A stretch of DNA of 64,000 bases from Streptomyces sp. HPF1205 (GTDB taxonomy: Bacteria; Actinomycetota; Actinomycetes; Streptomycetales; Streptomycetaceae), in NCBI RefSeq assembly GCF_020400825.1, contig NZ_JAINVH010000016.1:62001-126000 (forward strand). The letters are read 5' to 3'. The position numbers and the translations under genes were made by a program. Position 1 is the first letter of the stretch. Every line of letters begins with the position of its first letter. Of this stretch, positions 9,017-17,972 are shown one piece after another. The notes beneath the pieces were generated by a model that did not search any database, had not been told where the DNA came from, and was given only the letters and a program-made list of their open reading frames with translations.

Positions 9017-9601
9017 GTGGACTTGTTTGAAGGTTCCAACGCTAGGCTCAGGGTTGCCGTCTCCGGTGCCCTGTGCCTAGCGCGGATAATGCCGATCGTA
9101 GAAGTGTTGCGCACGCCGTTCGTAGCGGATTTGGGAATTATCATCGCCGCCTGTGGATCAGAAGGAGATTCGCTAGGTGCAGCAGTTGAATCATTGCGCA
9201 ATTGGCGAAGTGAATTGCATTCCAGCAATGATATCCTACTTCCGGACTACTATAGGGCGACGGCCTTGGCTGTCGGCCTGCTTATTGCCGCACCGGACGG
9301 ACTGGAACCTCGGGAACAGTTTGGAAAGATCAATTCCAATATTGGAAATTTCTGGAATTGCTGTGACCATATCGTTCATAGGAGTGGTGGATTTCGGGCA
9401 CCCGAGTTGAGAGTTATTAAGTCAACGTTGCGCGGGGTTGAAAATAACTGGTTTGATCGCGATATCGAGCTGATTTCTGAATCACCTGATCCTCGACGGG
9501 TCCTCCAGGTAAGGTTGTCTGATATTGCAGAGAAGGTTGAGATGAGACGGGTCATGGCGAGAGAATTTGTTGTTTGCGCTAAATGGGATGAGCTAATGTG
9601 A
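9017..9601 (+). CDS. presumptive immunity protein for the deaminase toxin
   Basis: This 194-residue all-alpha-looking protein starts at GTG 9017, 11 bp after the toxin stop, the standard place for a cognate immunity gene. It has no signal peptide, so it would act in the cytoplasm. Base composition is clearly AT-richer than the neighbours, with many ATT, AAT and GAT codons, a common mark of recently acquired toxin tips and their immunity genes. I do not recognise the family; the role is inferred from position. Its 3' end overlaps the convergent DUF4913 gene by nine bases. Confidence 0.6.
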   Translation: MDLFEGSNARLRVAVSGALCLARIMPIVEVLRTPFVADLGIIIAACGSEGDSLGAAVESLRNWRSELHSSNDILLPDYYRATALAVGLLIAAPDGLEPREQFGKINSNIGNFWNCCDHIVHRSGGFRAPELRVIKSTLRGVENNWFDRDIELISESPDPRRVLQVRLSDIAEKVEMRRVMAREFVVCAKWDELM

Positions 9602-10222
9602 GAAATAGCGTGGCGAAATTGTGTTCGCCGATCGCGGGTCGGCTCGCGTGGGGCCGGGTGCTGGACTTGGCAGCAGTCGGTGACTGGTGCGGTCGGGGTT
9701 GGTGGTGCAGGCCGCGAAGGGGCCGTCGGGGGCTCGGAGCTGGAGCAGGGCGTGGTCCAGGTGGTCGCGGTGCCAGGTGCTCGGGCCCGTGAGGCCCGCC
9801 TCGGAGGTGGTGAGGTGGCGCCAGGCCAGCCACAGCGCGTGGAGTCGCGCGACCGCTTCGGGGTGCTCGTGCCAGCGCTCGCACCAGGGGCGGGCGGGGC
9901 TGATTTCGCGGCCGTAGACGGGGAGGAGCAGGTGGTTCACCCAATCGGTGAGCGCGGCCAGTTCGGTTGCGTATGGCTGGCCCTCCATGGTGGGGATGAA
10001 CGCCGCTGCGGTCTCGCCCTCGCCCTGGATCTGCTCGCCGGGCTCGGGTTCGGAGCGGAGGCGGTCGAGGATGATGCCGTGTTGGCGGACCTCGGCCATG
10101 GTCCTGGCCAGTGCGCTGGTGAGATCGTCGAGGTCGCCGTCGGGGACGTGGACCGGCTCCGGGCCCGGGTCCTCGGCGTCGTGGCGTTTTCCCGTGTCGG
10201 ATCGGACGTGTTCGCTGCTCAT
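9593..10222 (-). CDS. DUF4913 domain protein
   Basis: This 209-residue soluble protein has the DUF4913 core (WVNHLLLPVYGREI, then PWCERWHEHPEAVARLHALW), a family found almost only on actinobacterial conjugative elements next to TraD-like genes. Its function is unknown. The ATG at 10222 overlaps the stop of the upstream coupling-protein gene by four bases (ATGA), so it is the last gene of the minus-strand transfer operon. The 3' 30 residues run into the AT-rich region and may be element-specific. Confidence 0.75.
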   Translation of the reverse strand: MSSEHVRSDTGKRHDAEDPGPEPVHVPDGDLDDLTSALARTMAEVRQHGIILDRLRSEPEPGEQIQGEGETAAAFIPTMEGQPYATELAALTDWVNHLLLPVYGREISPARPWCERWHEHPEAVARLHALWLAWRHLTTSEAGLTGPSTWHRDHLDHALLQLRAPDGPFAACTTNPDRTSHRLLPSPAPGPTRADPRSANTISPRYFSH

Positions 10223-12000
10223 GAAACGCTACTGCGGCCGTCCGGGCGGGCGGTCCTCGCGCGGGCCCGTTCGGTGATCGCTGCGGTTGCCGCCCGGGAG
10301 GCGGAGGCGATCACCTTGGCGGCGGGCCCCTGGTACCAGGGGGTGAGGGTGAGCAGCGCTGGGCGGATGCCGGTGGCGAACAGCAGAGCCCTGCCCTTGG
10401 ACAGGGCTCGGACAGCGTCCGGGGGGAGGATGCGTTCGGTGCGCGTGCTGACGGAGGTGGAGCGGCCGGAAGCGGAGTCCGTGACGGATGTGGTGGGTAC
10501 GTCGTGGTCGCCGATGAGGCGGGAGAGGCGGTCGGCGAAGTCGGCGTCGTCGATGCCGGAGCCGATGACTTTGATGGTGGCGGCGGACCAGAGGGCGTCC
10601 ATCCCGGCTTCGCCCCAGACCGTCTGGCCCTGGCGGTAGGACTGCAGGATCGTGACGGGGATGACGCCCCGGCTGCCGAGGTGGGAGTAGAGGTCTGGCA
10701 GGTCGGTGATGCGGCAGACGTTGGCGGCTTCGTCCAGCACGCACAGGGCCGGCGGGTCGAGGCGCCCCCCGGAGCCTTCGGCGACCGTGACGGCGGCGCG
10801 CATCACGGCGTCGGCCGCTGCGGCCACGACGGCCTTGGCGGAGGCGCCGCCCTCTTTGCTGAGCAGGTACAGCGTGTCGCGGGAGGTGGCGAACGCTGAC
10901 GGATCGAACTGTGGCACCTCCTTGTCCGGGATGACCCAGGCGGCGACCTCCGGGTCGAGCAGGCAACTGGCGTACTGGCGGGCGGTCTCGTAGATGCCGT
11001 CACGCGTCTCGGTGGCGCCCGAGACGGTGCCCCGGAGTTGGGCGGCCACCGCGTCATGGCCGGCATCTGCGAGCAGGTCCACCGGGGTGCGGTCCGCAGG
11101 AGAGGCCAGCCAGGCCAGCACGTCGGTGACGGGTCGGCGGTGGGAGGCGGCGGCGAGGAACAGCGCGGCCAGGGTGTTGGCCGCGGCGGTCGACCAGAAA
11201 TCCGAGCCGCGGGACTCGTCCACGGACGCGGCGAGGAAGTGGCCGGCCAGGCGTTTGGCTCCTGCGAAGTCGCGGGCGTCGGCCAGGATGTCCCACCACA
11301 TCCGGCGTGGATGGTGGGCGATCTGCTGCGGGTCGAAGGTCCATACCCGGCCGACCCCGGCACGGGCGCCGAAAGTCGCCGTGAAGGCGTCGTTGGCCGC
11401 CTTGTTCGAGGTGAGCAGGACGGGACCCGGGGCGGCCAGGATCAAGGGAATGGCCAGGGCGGACGTCTTGCCCGAGCGCGGGGCCATGATGGCGAGGAGT
11501 ACGTCCTCCCAGGAGGCGCGGACTTCGACCCGGCCGGGAGAACGGGTGCCCAGAAGAAGGCCGCGGTCGTCGGGCGCAACCTCCTTCCAGCTCCGGCCGG
11601 CCAAACTCGGCCGTAGGGTCTGTGCCCTGACGGCGACCCCTTTGGCCAGGAGTGGAGCCAGTTCGGCGCGACGGGCCAGGCCGTTCCCGGAGTTACGCGT
11701 CCGAAGCCATGTGGCCACAGCGGTGGCTGCAATGGCCAATGTGGCGAGACCGGGGACGATCCGTACCCAGACCAGCAGGGCGAGTGGCCCCAGGCCCGGC
11801 CACAGCACGCCAGGCCGCACCACGGCAGCCGTTGCGTGGAAGGTCGCCCATGAACCGTCACCCGTACAGAGGTTGCCGAGGTTCCCGGACACCCACGTCA
11901 GGGACGCGAAGGTTGCGGCGGCGCCGACCGCGCCGACCAGGAGACAGAGGAGGGCGTCGGTCCCTGGGGTCGAGGGCGCGCTCGTGCGTGAAGGAAGCAA
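10219..12000 (-). CDS. traD: TraD/VirD4-type conjugative coupling ATPase
   Basis: This 593-residue protein has two N-terminal membrane stretches (about 15-35 and 70-97), a Walker A loop (APRSGKTS, 173-180) and a Walker B strand (ALCVLDEAANV) followed by the Gln-Ser motif of VirD4-like proteins. Coupling proteins hexamerise at the membrane and pass the relaxase-bound DNA to the secretion channel. It is co-directional with virB4 and the SCO6880-like gene, and overlaps the DUF4913 gene. The length is typical of Streptomyces linear-plasmid homologues. Confidence 0.9.
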   Translation of the reverse strand: MLPSRTSAPSTPGTDALLCLLVGAVGAAATFASLTWVSGNLGNLCTGDGSWATFHATAAVVRPGVLWPGLGPLALLVWVRIVPGLATLAIAATAVATWLRTRNSGNGLARRAELAPLLAKGVAVRAQTLRPSLAGRSWKEVAPDDRGLLLGTRSPGRVEVRASWEDVLLAIMAPRSGKTSALAIPLILAAPGPVLLTSNKAANDAFTATFGARAGVGRVWTFDPQQIAHHPRRMWWDILADARDFAGAKRLAGHFLAASVDESRGSDFWSTAAANTLAALFLAAASHRRPVTDVLAWLASPADRTPVDLLADAGHDAVAAQLRGTVSGATETRDGIYETARQYASCLLDPEVAAWVIPDKEVPQFDPSAFATSRDTLYLLSKEGGASAKAVVAAAADAVMRAAVTVAEGSGGRLDPPALCVLDEAANVCRITDLPDLYSHLGSRGVIPVTILQSYRQGQTVWGEAGMDALWSAATIKVIGSGIDDADFADRLSRLIGDHDVPTTSVTDSASGRSTSVSTRTERILPPDAVRALSKGRALLFATGIRPALLTLTPWYQGPAAKVIASASRAATAAITERARARTARPDGRSSVS

Positions 12001-12070
12001 TGCGGCTCCAGGAGAGGATGAGGCTGGTCACGTGGGTGATTCGCTATCGCCCCGCAGAGGGCCGAACGCG

Positions 12071-13585
12071 TCAGCCGGACATTCGGGCGTCCGTATCGAA
12101 CAAGGCGCGTTCCGTCGGGTGGAGGACGTGCTGCGTCACGAAGGAGCGGCCCGCCACCTTCCACAGGCCGCGTCCCTTGGTGAGGGCGGCGACCGCCTGC
12201 GTCTCGACGCCGGTCAGCCCGAGGAGGGAGGCTGCTGCGACGAGTTGGTCGGGTTCCTGGCGGTAGATGACGCGGGTGGAACAGTCGGCGAGCAGGCCCT
12301 CCGCCAGCACCCGGCCGCGGGAGCCGACGTCGCCTGCGGACAGCAGGTCGGACAGGCGGTGGATGACCATCAGGTTCGCGATGCCGAGACCCCTGGACAG
12401 CTTCCACTGGGACTGCATGCGTTCCAGCAGGCCGAGGTGGCGCATCAGGCGCCACGCCTCGTCGTAGATGACCCAGCGCCGGCCGCCGCGGGGGTCGGCT
12501 AGGGCGGACTCCATCCAGGCGCTTGCGCAGGTCATGGCGAGGACCAGAGCCGTGTCGTCGCCGGTACCGCCGAGGCGCGAGAGGTCGATGGACAGAATCG
12601 GCGCGCTGGGGTCGAAGGCGACGGTGCTGGGCGCGTCGAACATGCCGCTGAGGTCGCCGTGCACCAAGCGCCGCAGGGCATGGGCGAGGTCTTCGGCGGC
12701 CGGGGCGAAACCCCCTGCCCTGTCGCCGAACGAGGGACCGAGACCGGCGGGCGAGCCGAGGGCGTTGGCGATGTCTCCGAGCAGGGGCACGGCGCCCGAC
12801 GCTTCGGCATCGGCCGTCACCAGATCCAGCGCGAGGTCGAGCGCCGTGTGCTCCACCGGTAGCAGGTCCCGTTTGAGTACGGTGCGGGCGAGGCCGGCGA
12901 GGAGGAGCAGGCGGCGCTTGCGTACCTCGGCCGCCCAGTCCGCCGCTCCTACGGAGGCCGGGCGGGCGGGGGCGTCGAGGGGGTTGAGCCGCCCGGGCAG
13001 GCCGGGGCCCAGCGCGATCGCCGAGCCGCCGAGGGCGTGCGTCACCGGGGTCCATTCGCCCTTGGGGTCGCAGGGGACGTAGACGCGGTATCCGTGGGCG
13101 ATCGACCGGATCGCGAGGGACTTGGCCAGGGCGGACTTGCCCATGCCGATGATTCCGGCGAGCACGGCGTTGGGGTTGGTGAAGCCCTCGACGCGGCCGC
13201 TGGCGTAGAGGGAGAAGGGGTCGTAGCAGAAGGCGGCCTCGGCGTGGACGTCGCGGCCGATGAAGATGCCCTCGGCGCCAAGGCCGCCTTCGGCGAGGAA
13301 CGGGTAGGCGCCGGAGGCGGTGGCCGTGGTCATCCGATGGGACGGCAGGCTGAGTTTCCCGCCGCGCGCGGAGGCGGGGCCGGGACGCCCGGTGGCGGGG
13401 TAGACCGGCTGTGCGTCGGGATCGAGGGTTCGGGCGCGGTGGTGTTGTTCGGCCGGTGCGGTCGCTACGCGGGCTTTGCGGCGGGCTTCCCCGTAACCGG
13501 TACGGGCGGCTCGTTGCTGGGCGCGGGGCATGCGGCGCGGCACGAACAACTGCGTGGCGGTGGCGCGCGGGCGGGCACTGGGCAT
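12071..13585 (-). CDS. virB4: VirB4-like conjugation ATPase
   Basis: The 504-residue product has Walker A GIIGMGKS (144-151) and Walker B WVIYDEAW (about 375), and ends in the TrbE/VirB4-like region with Leu-Ser-Asp-Leu and Thr-Arg-Val-Ile-Tyr-Arg. VirB4 energises assembly of the type IV channel. The frame is open further upstream to 13783, but ATG 13585 starts the recognisable MPSARPRATATQ end and avoids the upstream gene. A 70-bp gap separates it from traD. The N-terminal 80 residues are basic and disordered-looking. Confidence 0.88.
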   Translation of the reverse strand: MPSARPRATATQLFVPRRMPRAQQRAARTGYGEARRKARVATAPAEQHHRARTLDPDAQPVYPATGRPGPASARGGKLSLPSHRMTTATASGAYPFLAEGGLGAEGIFIGRDVHAEAAFCYDPFSLYASGRVEGFTNPNAVLAGIIGMGKSALAKSLAIRSIAHGYRVYVPCDPKGEWTPVTHALGGSAIALGPGLPGRLNPLDAPARPASVGAADWAAEVRKRRLLLLAGLARTVLKRDLLPVEHTALDLALDLVTADAEASGAVPLLGDIANALGSPAGLGPSFGDRAGGFAPAAEDLAHALRRLVHGDLSGMFDAPSTVAFDPSAPILSIDLSRLGGTGDDTALVLAMTCASAWMESALADPRGGRRWVIYDEAWRLMRHLGLLERMQSQWKLSRGLGIANLMVIHRLSDLLSAGDVGSRGRVLAEGLLADCSTRVIYRQEPDQLVAAASLLGLTGVETQAVAALTKGRGLWKVAGRSFVTQHVLHPTERALFDTDARMSG

Positions 13586-13608
13586 GAGGCGGCTCCTGGG
13601 TACTGGAG

Positions 13609-14019
13609 TCAGGGGCGGGCGATGTCCGTGGGCGTCGTATGGCGGCGGGCGAGGCGGGTGGCGCGCTGGTGACGTCGGCAGATGGTCAGCGCGGGCGGGC
13701 CTTCGGGCAGGTCGGTTCCGCGTTCCTGCGGGCCGCGCGGTGCCGCGTGGTAAGCGGCATGGAGGCGGTCGGCGGCCTGCCAAATGCGGAGCCGGGCGGC
13801 AGCGAGGTGGTTGCTTTCGGCGGGGGCGAGGCGACCGGTGCGGCAGGCGTGGGCGTCCAGCAGGGCGTGCAGGGACACGAGGTGGGCGTGGAGGGAGTCC
13901 AGCTCGGGCCGTGGGGCGGCGAGTGGGCCGACGGGCAGGTTCAGTGCGAGGTGGAAGTCCAGGGCGGCGGTGGCGAAAGGCACGAAGTCCTGGGCCAGGG
14001 GCGGCGGGGTACGGGGCAC
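13609..14019 (-). CDS. small conserved transfer-operon protein
   Basis: This 136-residue, mostly helical His/Ala/Leu-rich protein has no membrane segment. Proteins of this size sit between the SCO6880-like and virB4 genes of Streptomyces elements (possibly the DUF6238 group; that name is from memory). It lies 23 bp upstream of virB4 and 27 bp downstream of the SCO6880-like gene, so it belongs to the operon. Its function is unknown. Confidence 0.65.
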   Translation of the reverse strand: MPRTPPPLAQDFVPFATAALDFHLALNLPVGPLAAPRPELDSLHAHLVSLHALLDAHACRTGRLAPAESNHLAAARLRIWQAADRLHAAYHAAPRGPQERGTDLPEGPPALTICRRHQRATRLARRHTTPTDIARP

Positions 14020-14046
14020 GGGGGCGCTCTTTTCACGGGAGGGGCA

Positions 14047-15510
14047 TCAGGAAGCCAGGGCAAGGGGCAGGGCGGCGGCCGTGAAGGCTTCCGCCTGCTG
14101 CCAGGTGAGCGGGCGCAGGTCGAGTTGCGCGCCGACGGCCGCCGCCTCCACCGCGGCGCAGGCCGCGCGCAACTCGTCCTCGGTGTCGGCCGAGACGGTC
14201 AGCATCCCGGTGAGTGCGACATCGGCGTGACCGGCGATGAGCTGGCGTTCGCGGATCTTGATGTCCTGGTACTCGATCGAGTCGGCCTCGGAGTCGACCT
14301 GCCCGCGGCGCGCGCGTTCGGAAGCGTCCGCAAGCACCGACGCCTTCCTGCGCTGGACGTCGCGCAGCGCCGCATCCATGCCCTTGGGCTCGTACGACAA
14401 CGTGAGGGTCCGGCGCACGCCGGCGGAGAACAGCACTTGGTGGAGAAAGCCGGTGGAGACCTCGATGCGCGGCCAGTTCTCGATCCAGTAGGTCGTGTGG
14501 ACCGCGGAGTCGGTGCTGATGTGGTCGGACTTCTCGACGACCACGACGGGGCCGGCGGCAGCGGGATCGGCTCGCGGACGGCCCGCGTCGGACCAGCGGT
14601 CCAGCGCGGGAACGGCTTTGGGGTCGTACGCGGTACGGATGACGGCGGCGATCTCGTTCGCGGTGAGCCAGCCGCCGGGGCTCAGCCCGGCTGCTCCGGC
14701 GGCGTGCTCGAAGGTGGACATCAACTGGGTGAGTACGGTGAAAGCTCCGGTGAGCCCTCCTCCGCCCTGGTTGATCACCCGTCGGGCGGCCTTCGGATCG
14801 AGCGCCACGGCGACGTACGCCTCGTGCGGCGCCGCGGTCGGCCCGGCGGAGGCGATCAGCTCCTCGTAGACCTGCCCGGCCAGGTGGGCCCGGCGGTCGC
14901 CGTGCTCGGCCCAGTAGCGGCGCAGCGCGTCACCCGAGTCCGGCACCGTACGCTCCAGCACTTGGATACGGGCCACCTGGCCGGTACGGGCCAGCGCCGC
15001 GAGGGCCCGGCCCCAGCCGGCGACGTTCGCCTCCTGGGTCGTGGGGTCGAGGAGGGCGTAGGCGCGTGCGGACACCTTGACCACTGCGGTCAGGGTGCCG
15101 GTGTGGGGGTTGTGGACGGCTCCGTAGCCGCGGTCGGGGGCGGTGACCACCCGTAGGGAAGCGGCGGTGCCGGGCAGGTGCAGCAGGCCCTCGCGTACGG
15201 GGCGCCGGGACGGCCGGGCCAGCCAGATGAGCTGGCCGCGCAGGCGCCGCAGTACGTAGCGGGCGACGATCGGGGCCCAGTCGGCCAGGGAACGGCCCCG
15301 ATGGCGGACGAAGATGAGCGGCGCGACCAGCGCCCACAGAGGGGTGAGTTCCAGTGCGCCCATGATGCCGCGGGTGAGGACGACGGCCAGCAGGAGGAGC
15401 CCGCTGATCGCGCAGGCGAGTAGTTGGGGTGCGGTCAGGCCGAGAAGGATGCCGCGCTTGGAGCGATGGGGGAACTTGACGGTGGCGTCGGTCCGGGAGG
15501 TGTGGGGCAT
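14047..15510 (-). CDS. SCO6880-family conjugation protein
   Basis: The 487-residue protein has a PrgI-like N-terminus with two adjacent membrane helices (about 28-70), followed by a large soluble domain resembling the N-terminal half of VirB4/TraC without its ATPase. That matches the SCO6880 family of Streptomyces transfer clusters. It probably provides the membrane-anchored partner of the VirB4 ATPase encoded just downstream. The ATG at 15510 follows a purine-rich stretch. Its family is known but has no tested biochemical function that I can name. Confidence 0.85.
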   Translation of the reverse strand: MPHTSRTDATVKFPHRSKRGILLGLTAPQLLACAISGLLLLAVVLTRGIMGALELTPLWALVAPLIFVRHRGRSLADWAPIVARYVLRRLRGQLIWLARPSRRPVREGLLHLPGTAASLRVVTAPDRGYGAVHNPHTGTLTAVVKVSARAYALLDPTTQEANVAGWGRALAALARTGQVARIQVLERTVPDSGDALRRYWAEHGDRRAHLAGQVYEELIASAGPTAAPHEAYVAVALDPKAARRVINQGGGGLTGAFTVLTQLMSTFEHAAGAAGLSPGGWLTANEIAAVIRTAYDPKAVPALDRWSDAGRPRADPAAAGPVVVVEKSDHISTDSAVHTTYWIENWPRIEVSTGFLHQVLFSAGVRRTLTLSYEPKGMDAALRDVQRRKASVLADASERARRGQVDSEADSIEYQDIKIRERQLIAGHADVALTGMLTVSADTEDELRAACAAVEAAAVGAQLDLRPLTWQQAEAFTAAALPLALAS

Positions 15511-15557
15511 GGGGGTTTCCAGAGGTCAGAGGTCGGGAGGAAGGGCGGGTCGGGCGG

Positions 15558-16934
15558 TCATGCCGGTGGTTGCAGCGGGGGTTCGGGCGGCCCGCTGCCG
15601 GCCGGCCCGGCTGGGGGCGGCTGTGAGATCGACGGATCGCCTTCCGCAACCCGACCGGTGGGCAGAGAGGCGCCCAAGTAGGGGAGAGGTGCGTCCGGCT
15701 CGTGCGCTTCGGTGATACGGCCGTCCGCCGCGTTGTCCGCAGTGGCCGTGCCCGGGCGGGTGACCAGCGGTGGCAGGCCCGGCCTGCGGACGAGAGCCCT
15801 GCCGCCGTCACCTTCGGCGTTCGGGTCTTCGCCGTAGCGGAAACGGGTCTGAGGGGGCGGTGTGCCGTCGATCCCCTCCTTGCTCAGGTGGCCGCCGGTG
15901 GGGTCGATGCCGGTGGCGACACTGCCCGGGCCGACGCCGGGCAGTCGGCTCGGTCCTTGCGGAGCAGGGGTGCCCATACGGGCGTACAGCGCGAGCGTGC
16001 CCGCGGTCTTCACCGCGCCCGCCGCGGCCGAGAATCCGGCGGTGCCGGTCCGGTGGATTTCGTCGTTGCCGCCGCCGTCGCTCGCCCAGCGGACGAACTT
16101 GTACAGGGCGTACGGGCACGTCAGGACGATGACCAGGATGACCAGCCCCGCCAGGGCGTCGGACAGGGCCGACAGGCCGTCGCGGGTGTCCGACTTACCC
16201 ATGGCAGAGACGCCGATCACGAAGACGACCGTCATAAGCAGCTTCGACGCGACGAGGGTGGTGGTGGCCTCGATCCAGCCGCGCCGCCATCGCTTGGCGG
16301 CCTCCCAGCCGCCCCCAGCACCGGCGAACACCGCCAGCGCCACCAGGATGAGGACGCCGACCTTCCGCGCGACCATCACGCCCCAGTACATGAGCGAGCC
16401 GAATGCCATGCCGACCGCGACCAGCGCCGGCACGCCCCAGCCCAGGCCGAACATGGCGCCCAGCTCGTTGACCTGCACGACCCGCCTGATCGCGGTACTC
16501 ACGGAGCTGCCGTTGACCTGCAGTAGTCCACTCGACAAGGCGTCGACCGCGGTGATCGCCACGGACGTGAAGGCGATGGCGCAGAAGGAGAACAGGATGC
16601 CGGTCATGGTGCCGACCGCCGCACGCGCCAGCGCGCGTTCATCCCGGCGCCATGCGGCCAGGACCAGTTGGAGGCAGAACGTACCGACCGTAAGCGCCAG
16701 GCCGACGGGCAGTAGCTGCTCGTAGTTTTGACGGAACCAGGGTGCGTTGAGGTCGATGGCCGTGGTCTCGTCGACCGCCTTGGCTGCCAGGTCGGCCGCG
16801 CTCGCCGCGAGATCCCCGGCGGACTTGGCCAGCCACGCGCCGATGCCGTCGGTGACGGCTTTGCCGGTGGTGGAAACGACGCCGCCGACGGCGTCGCAGA
16901 CCTTGTCCATCAAGGGCAGATCACAGGCTCCCAT
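15558..16934 (-). CDS. TrbL/VirB6-like polytopic membrane protein
   Basis: This 458-residue protein starts with MGACDLPLMDKVCDAVGG and has about six hydrophobic helices between residues 65 and 290, followed by a long Pro/Gly-rich cytoplasmic tail. This is the layout of TrbL/VirB6 inner-membrane channel components and of SCO6881. It lies 47 bp before the SCO6880-like gene and follows the VirB8-like gene, as in related Streptomyces clusters. The tail has no recognisable domain. Confidence 0.8.
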   Translation of the reverse strand: MGACDLPLMDKVCDAVGGVVSTTGKAVTDGIGAWLAKSAGDLAASAADLAAKAVDETTAIDLNAPWFRQNYEQLLPVGLALTVGTFCLQLVLAAWRRDERALARAAVGTMTGILFSFCAIAFTSVAITAVDALSSGLLQVNGSSVSTAIRRVVQVNELGAMFGLGWGVPALVAVGMAFGSLMYWGVMVARKVGVLILVALAVFAGAGGGWEAAKRWRRGWIEATTTLVASKLLMTVVFVIGVSAMGKSDTRDGLSALSDALAGLVILVIVLTCPYALYKFVRWASDGGGNDEIHRTGTAGFSAAAGAVKTAGTLALYARMGTPAPQGPSRLPGVGPGSVATGIDPTGGHLSKEGIDGTPPPQTRFRYGEDPNAEGDGGRALVRRPGLPPLVTRPGTATADNAADGRITEAHEPDAPLPYLGASLPTGRVAEGDPSISQPPPAGPAGSGPPEPPLQPPA

Positions 16935-16966
16935 CAGGGGTTACCTCCTTCCAGCGGGGTGTACGG

Positions 16967-17632
16967 TCAGGGCGCTACGTTCGGCAGGGCACCGACGAGC
17001 GCGCAGTCGTGCTCCGGGCGGCATTGGACGGCGAGCGTGACGGAGCGGGGCTCGACCTCGCCGTGAGGCGTCCCCTTCCACCCGATGGACTGCTCGCCGG
17101 TGACGGTGACCGCGTAGACGTACGCGGTGGTGATCGCTCCGGGGTCGGCCCGCAGCGCCTGGGTGAAGGAAGCCGGAAAATGCCCTTCGGCGGCCCCTGC
17201 AGTGGCGTACTGGCGGTCCGCGGCCATCTCCTTCCACAGCACCGGGGACGGGACAAGCGCGTCGACGGAAGCGGTGTCCGCGTACTGCTTCTCGCCGGTC
17301 ATCCAGGTGTGCAGCGCCGCCAGCGAGTCGGCCTGGGAACCGGCCCGGGTGTCGTACGACCACAGGGTTACGGCCGCGGCCTTGGCGAAGGCGATCGGGT
17401 CGTGGGTGGATGGCGGGGAGCGGCGGGCGGTGGGAGCCGAGGGTGAGGCGGTGGCGGGAGAGGTGATGCGGGAGGTGAGGCTGGGTGTCCTAGGCGCTGC
17501 CGACGTCGAGCGGTCGGTTCGGGCGAAGTAGGCGGCCAGGACGCTGAGGGTGACGAGGACCAGGAACGCGGCGACGCCGAGCGCCGCCCTGTGGACGCGC
17601 CTTGGTTGCTGGATAATCGGCCGGAGGCGCAT
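16967..17632 (-). CDS. single-pass membrane protein, possibly VirB8/TcpC-like
   Basis: This 221-residue protein has one N-terminal membrane helix (about 15-35), a Ser/Thr/Pro linker and a compact extracellular domain containing two cysteines near the end (CRPEHDC). Such bitopic proteins with an NTF2-like outer domain are usual in Gram-positive conjugation systems; the VirB8 relation is an inference. The ATG at 17632 shares one base with the preceding stop (TGATG), which shows tight coupling with the small membrane protein upstream. Confidence 0.65.
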   Translation of the reverse strand: MRLRPIIQQPRRVHRAALGVAAFLVLVTLSVLAAYFARTDRSTSAAPRTPSLTSRITSPATASPSAPTARRSPPSTHDPIAFAKAAAVTLWSYDTRAGSQADSLAALHTWMTGEKQYADTASVDALVPSPVLWKEMAADRQYATAGAAEGHFPASFTQALRADPGAITTAYVYAVTVTGEQSIGWKGTPHGEVEPRSVTLAVQCRPEHDCALVGALPNVAP

Positions 17633-17940
17633 CAGCGGACCTGCGTTCCCAGCGTCGAGAAGAACGCGACGATGCCGTTGGCACCCCCGAGCAGGAGGGC
17701 CGCGCCGGCGCAGACGAGGACGCCCTTCTTGCCGTTGGCCTCGGCATGATGTCCGCCGGAGTGGTGCCCCCAGGCCCAGATGCCCGCGCTGACGGCGAGC
17801 GCGCCGACCACGGCGATGATGCCGAAGAGGTTGACGGATCCCATCACCTGCTTGAGGACGGACAGGCCCGGCAGGCCACCTTCGTTGGGTTTGATGCCCG
17901 GGTCGTAGGCGAGCTGGGCGACCTTGTACGTGAGACGCAT
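17632..17940 (-). CDS. DUF6112-like small membrane protein
   Basis: This 102-residue protein has two hydrophobic helices (about 37-57 and 75-97) joined by a His/Gly/Lys-rich loop (HHSGGHHAEANGKKG), a VirB2-pilin-like arrangement. Proteins of this kind are labelled DUF6112 in Streptomyces transfer clusters. It could be the pilin-like subunit of the channel, but that is inferred only from topology and its place between the peptidase and the bitopic protein genes. Confidence 0.7.
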   Translation of the reverse strand: MRLTYKVAQLAYDPGIKPNEGGLPGLSVLKQVMGSVNLFGIIAVVGALAVSAGIWAWGHHSGGHHAEANGKKGVLVCAGAALLLGGANGIVAFFSTLGTQVR

Positions 17941-17972
17941 GGCGCACTTCCTGGTGGTGGGGGAGGGGAGGG

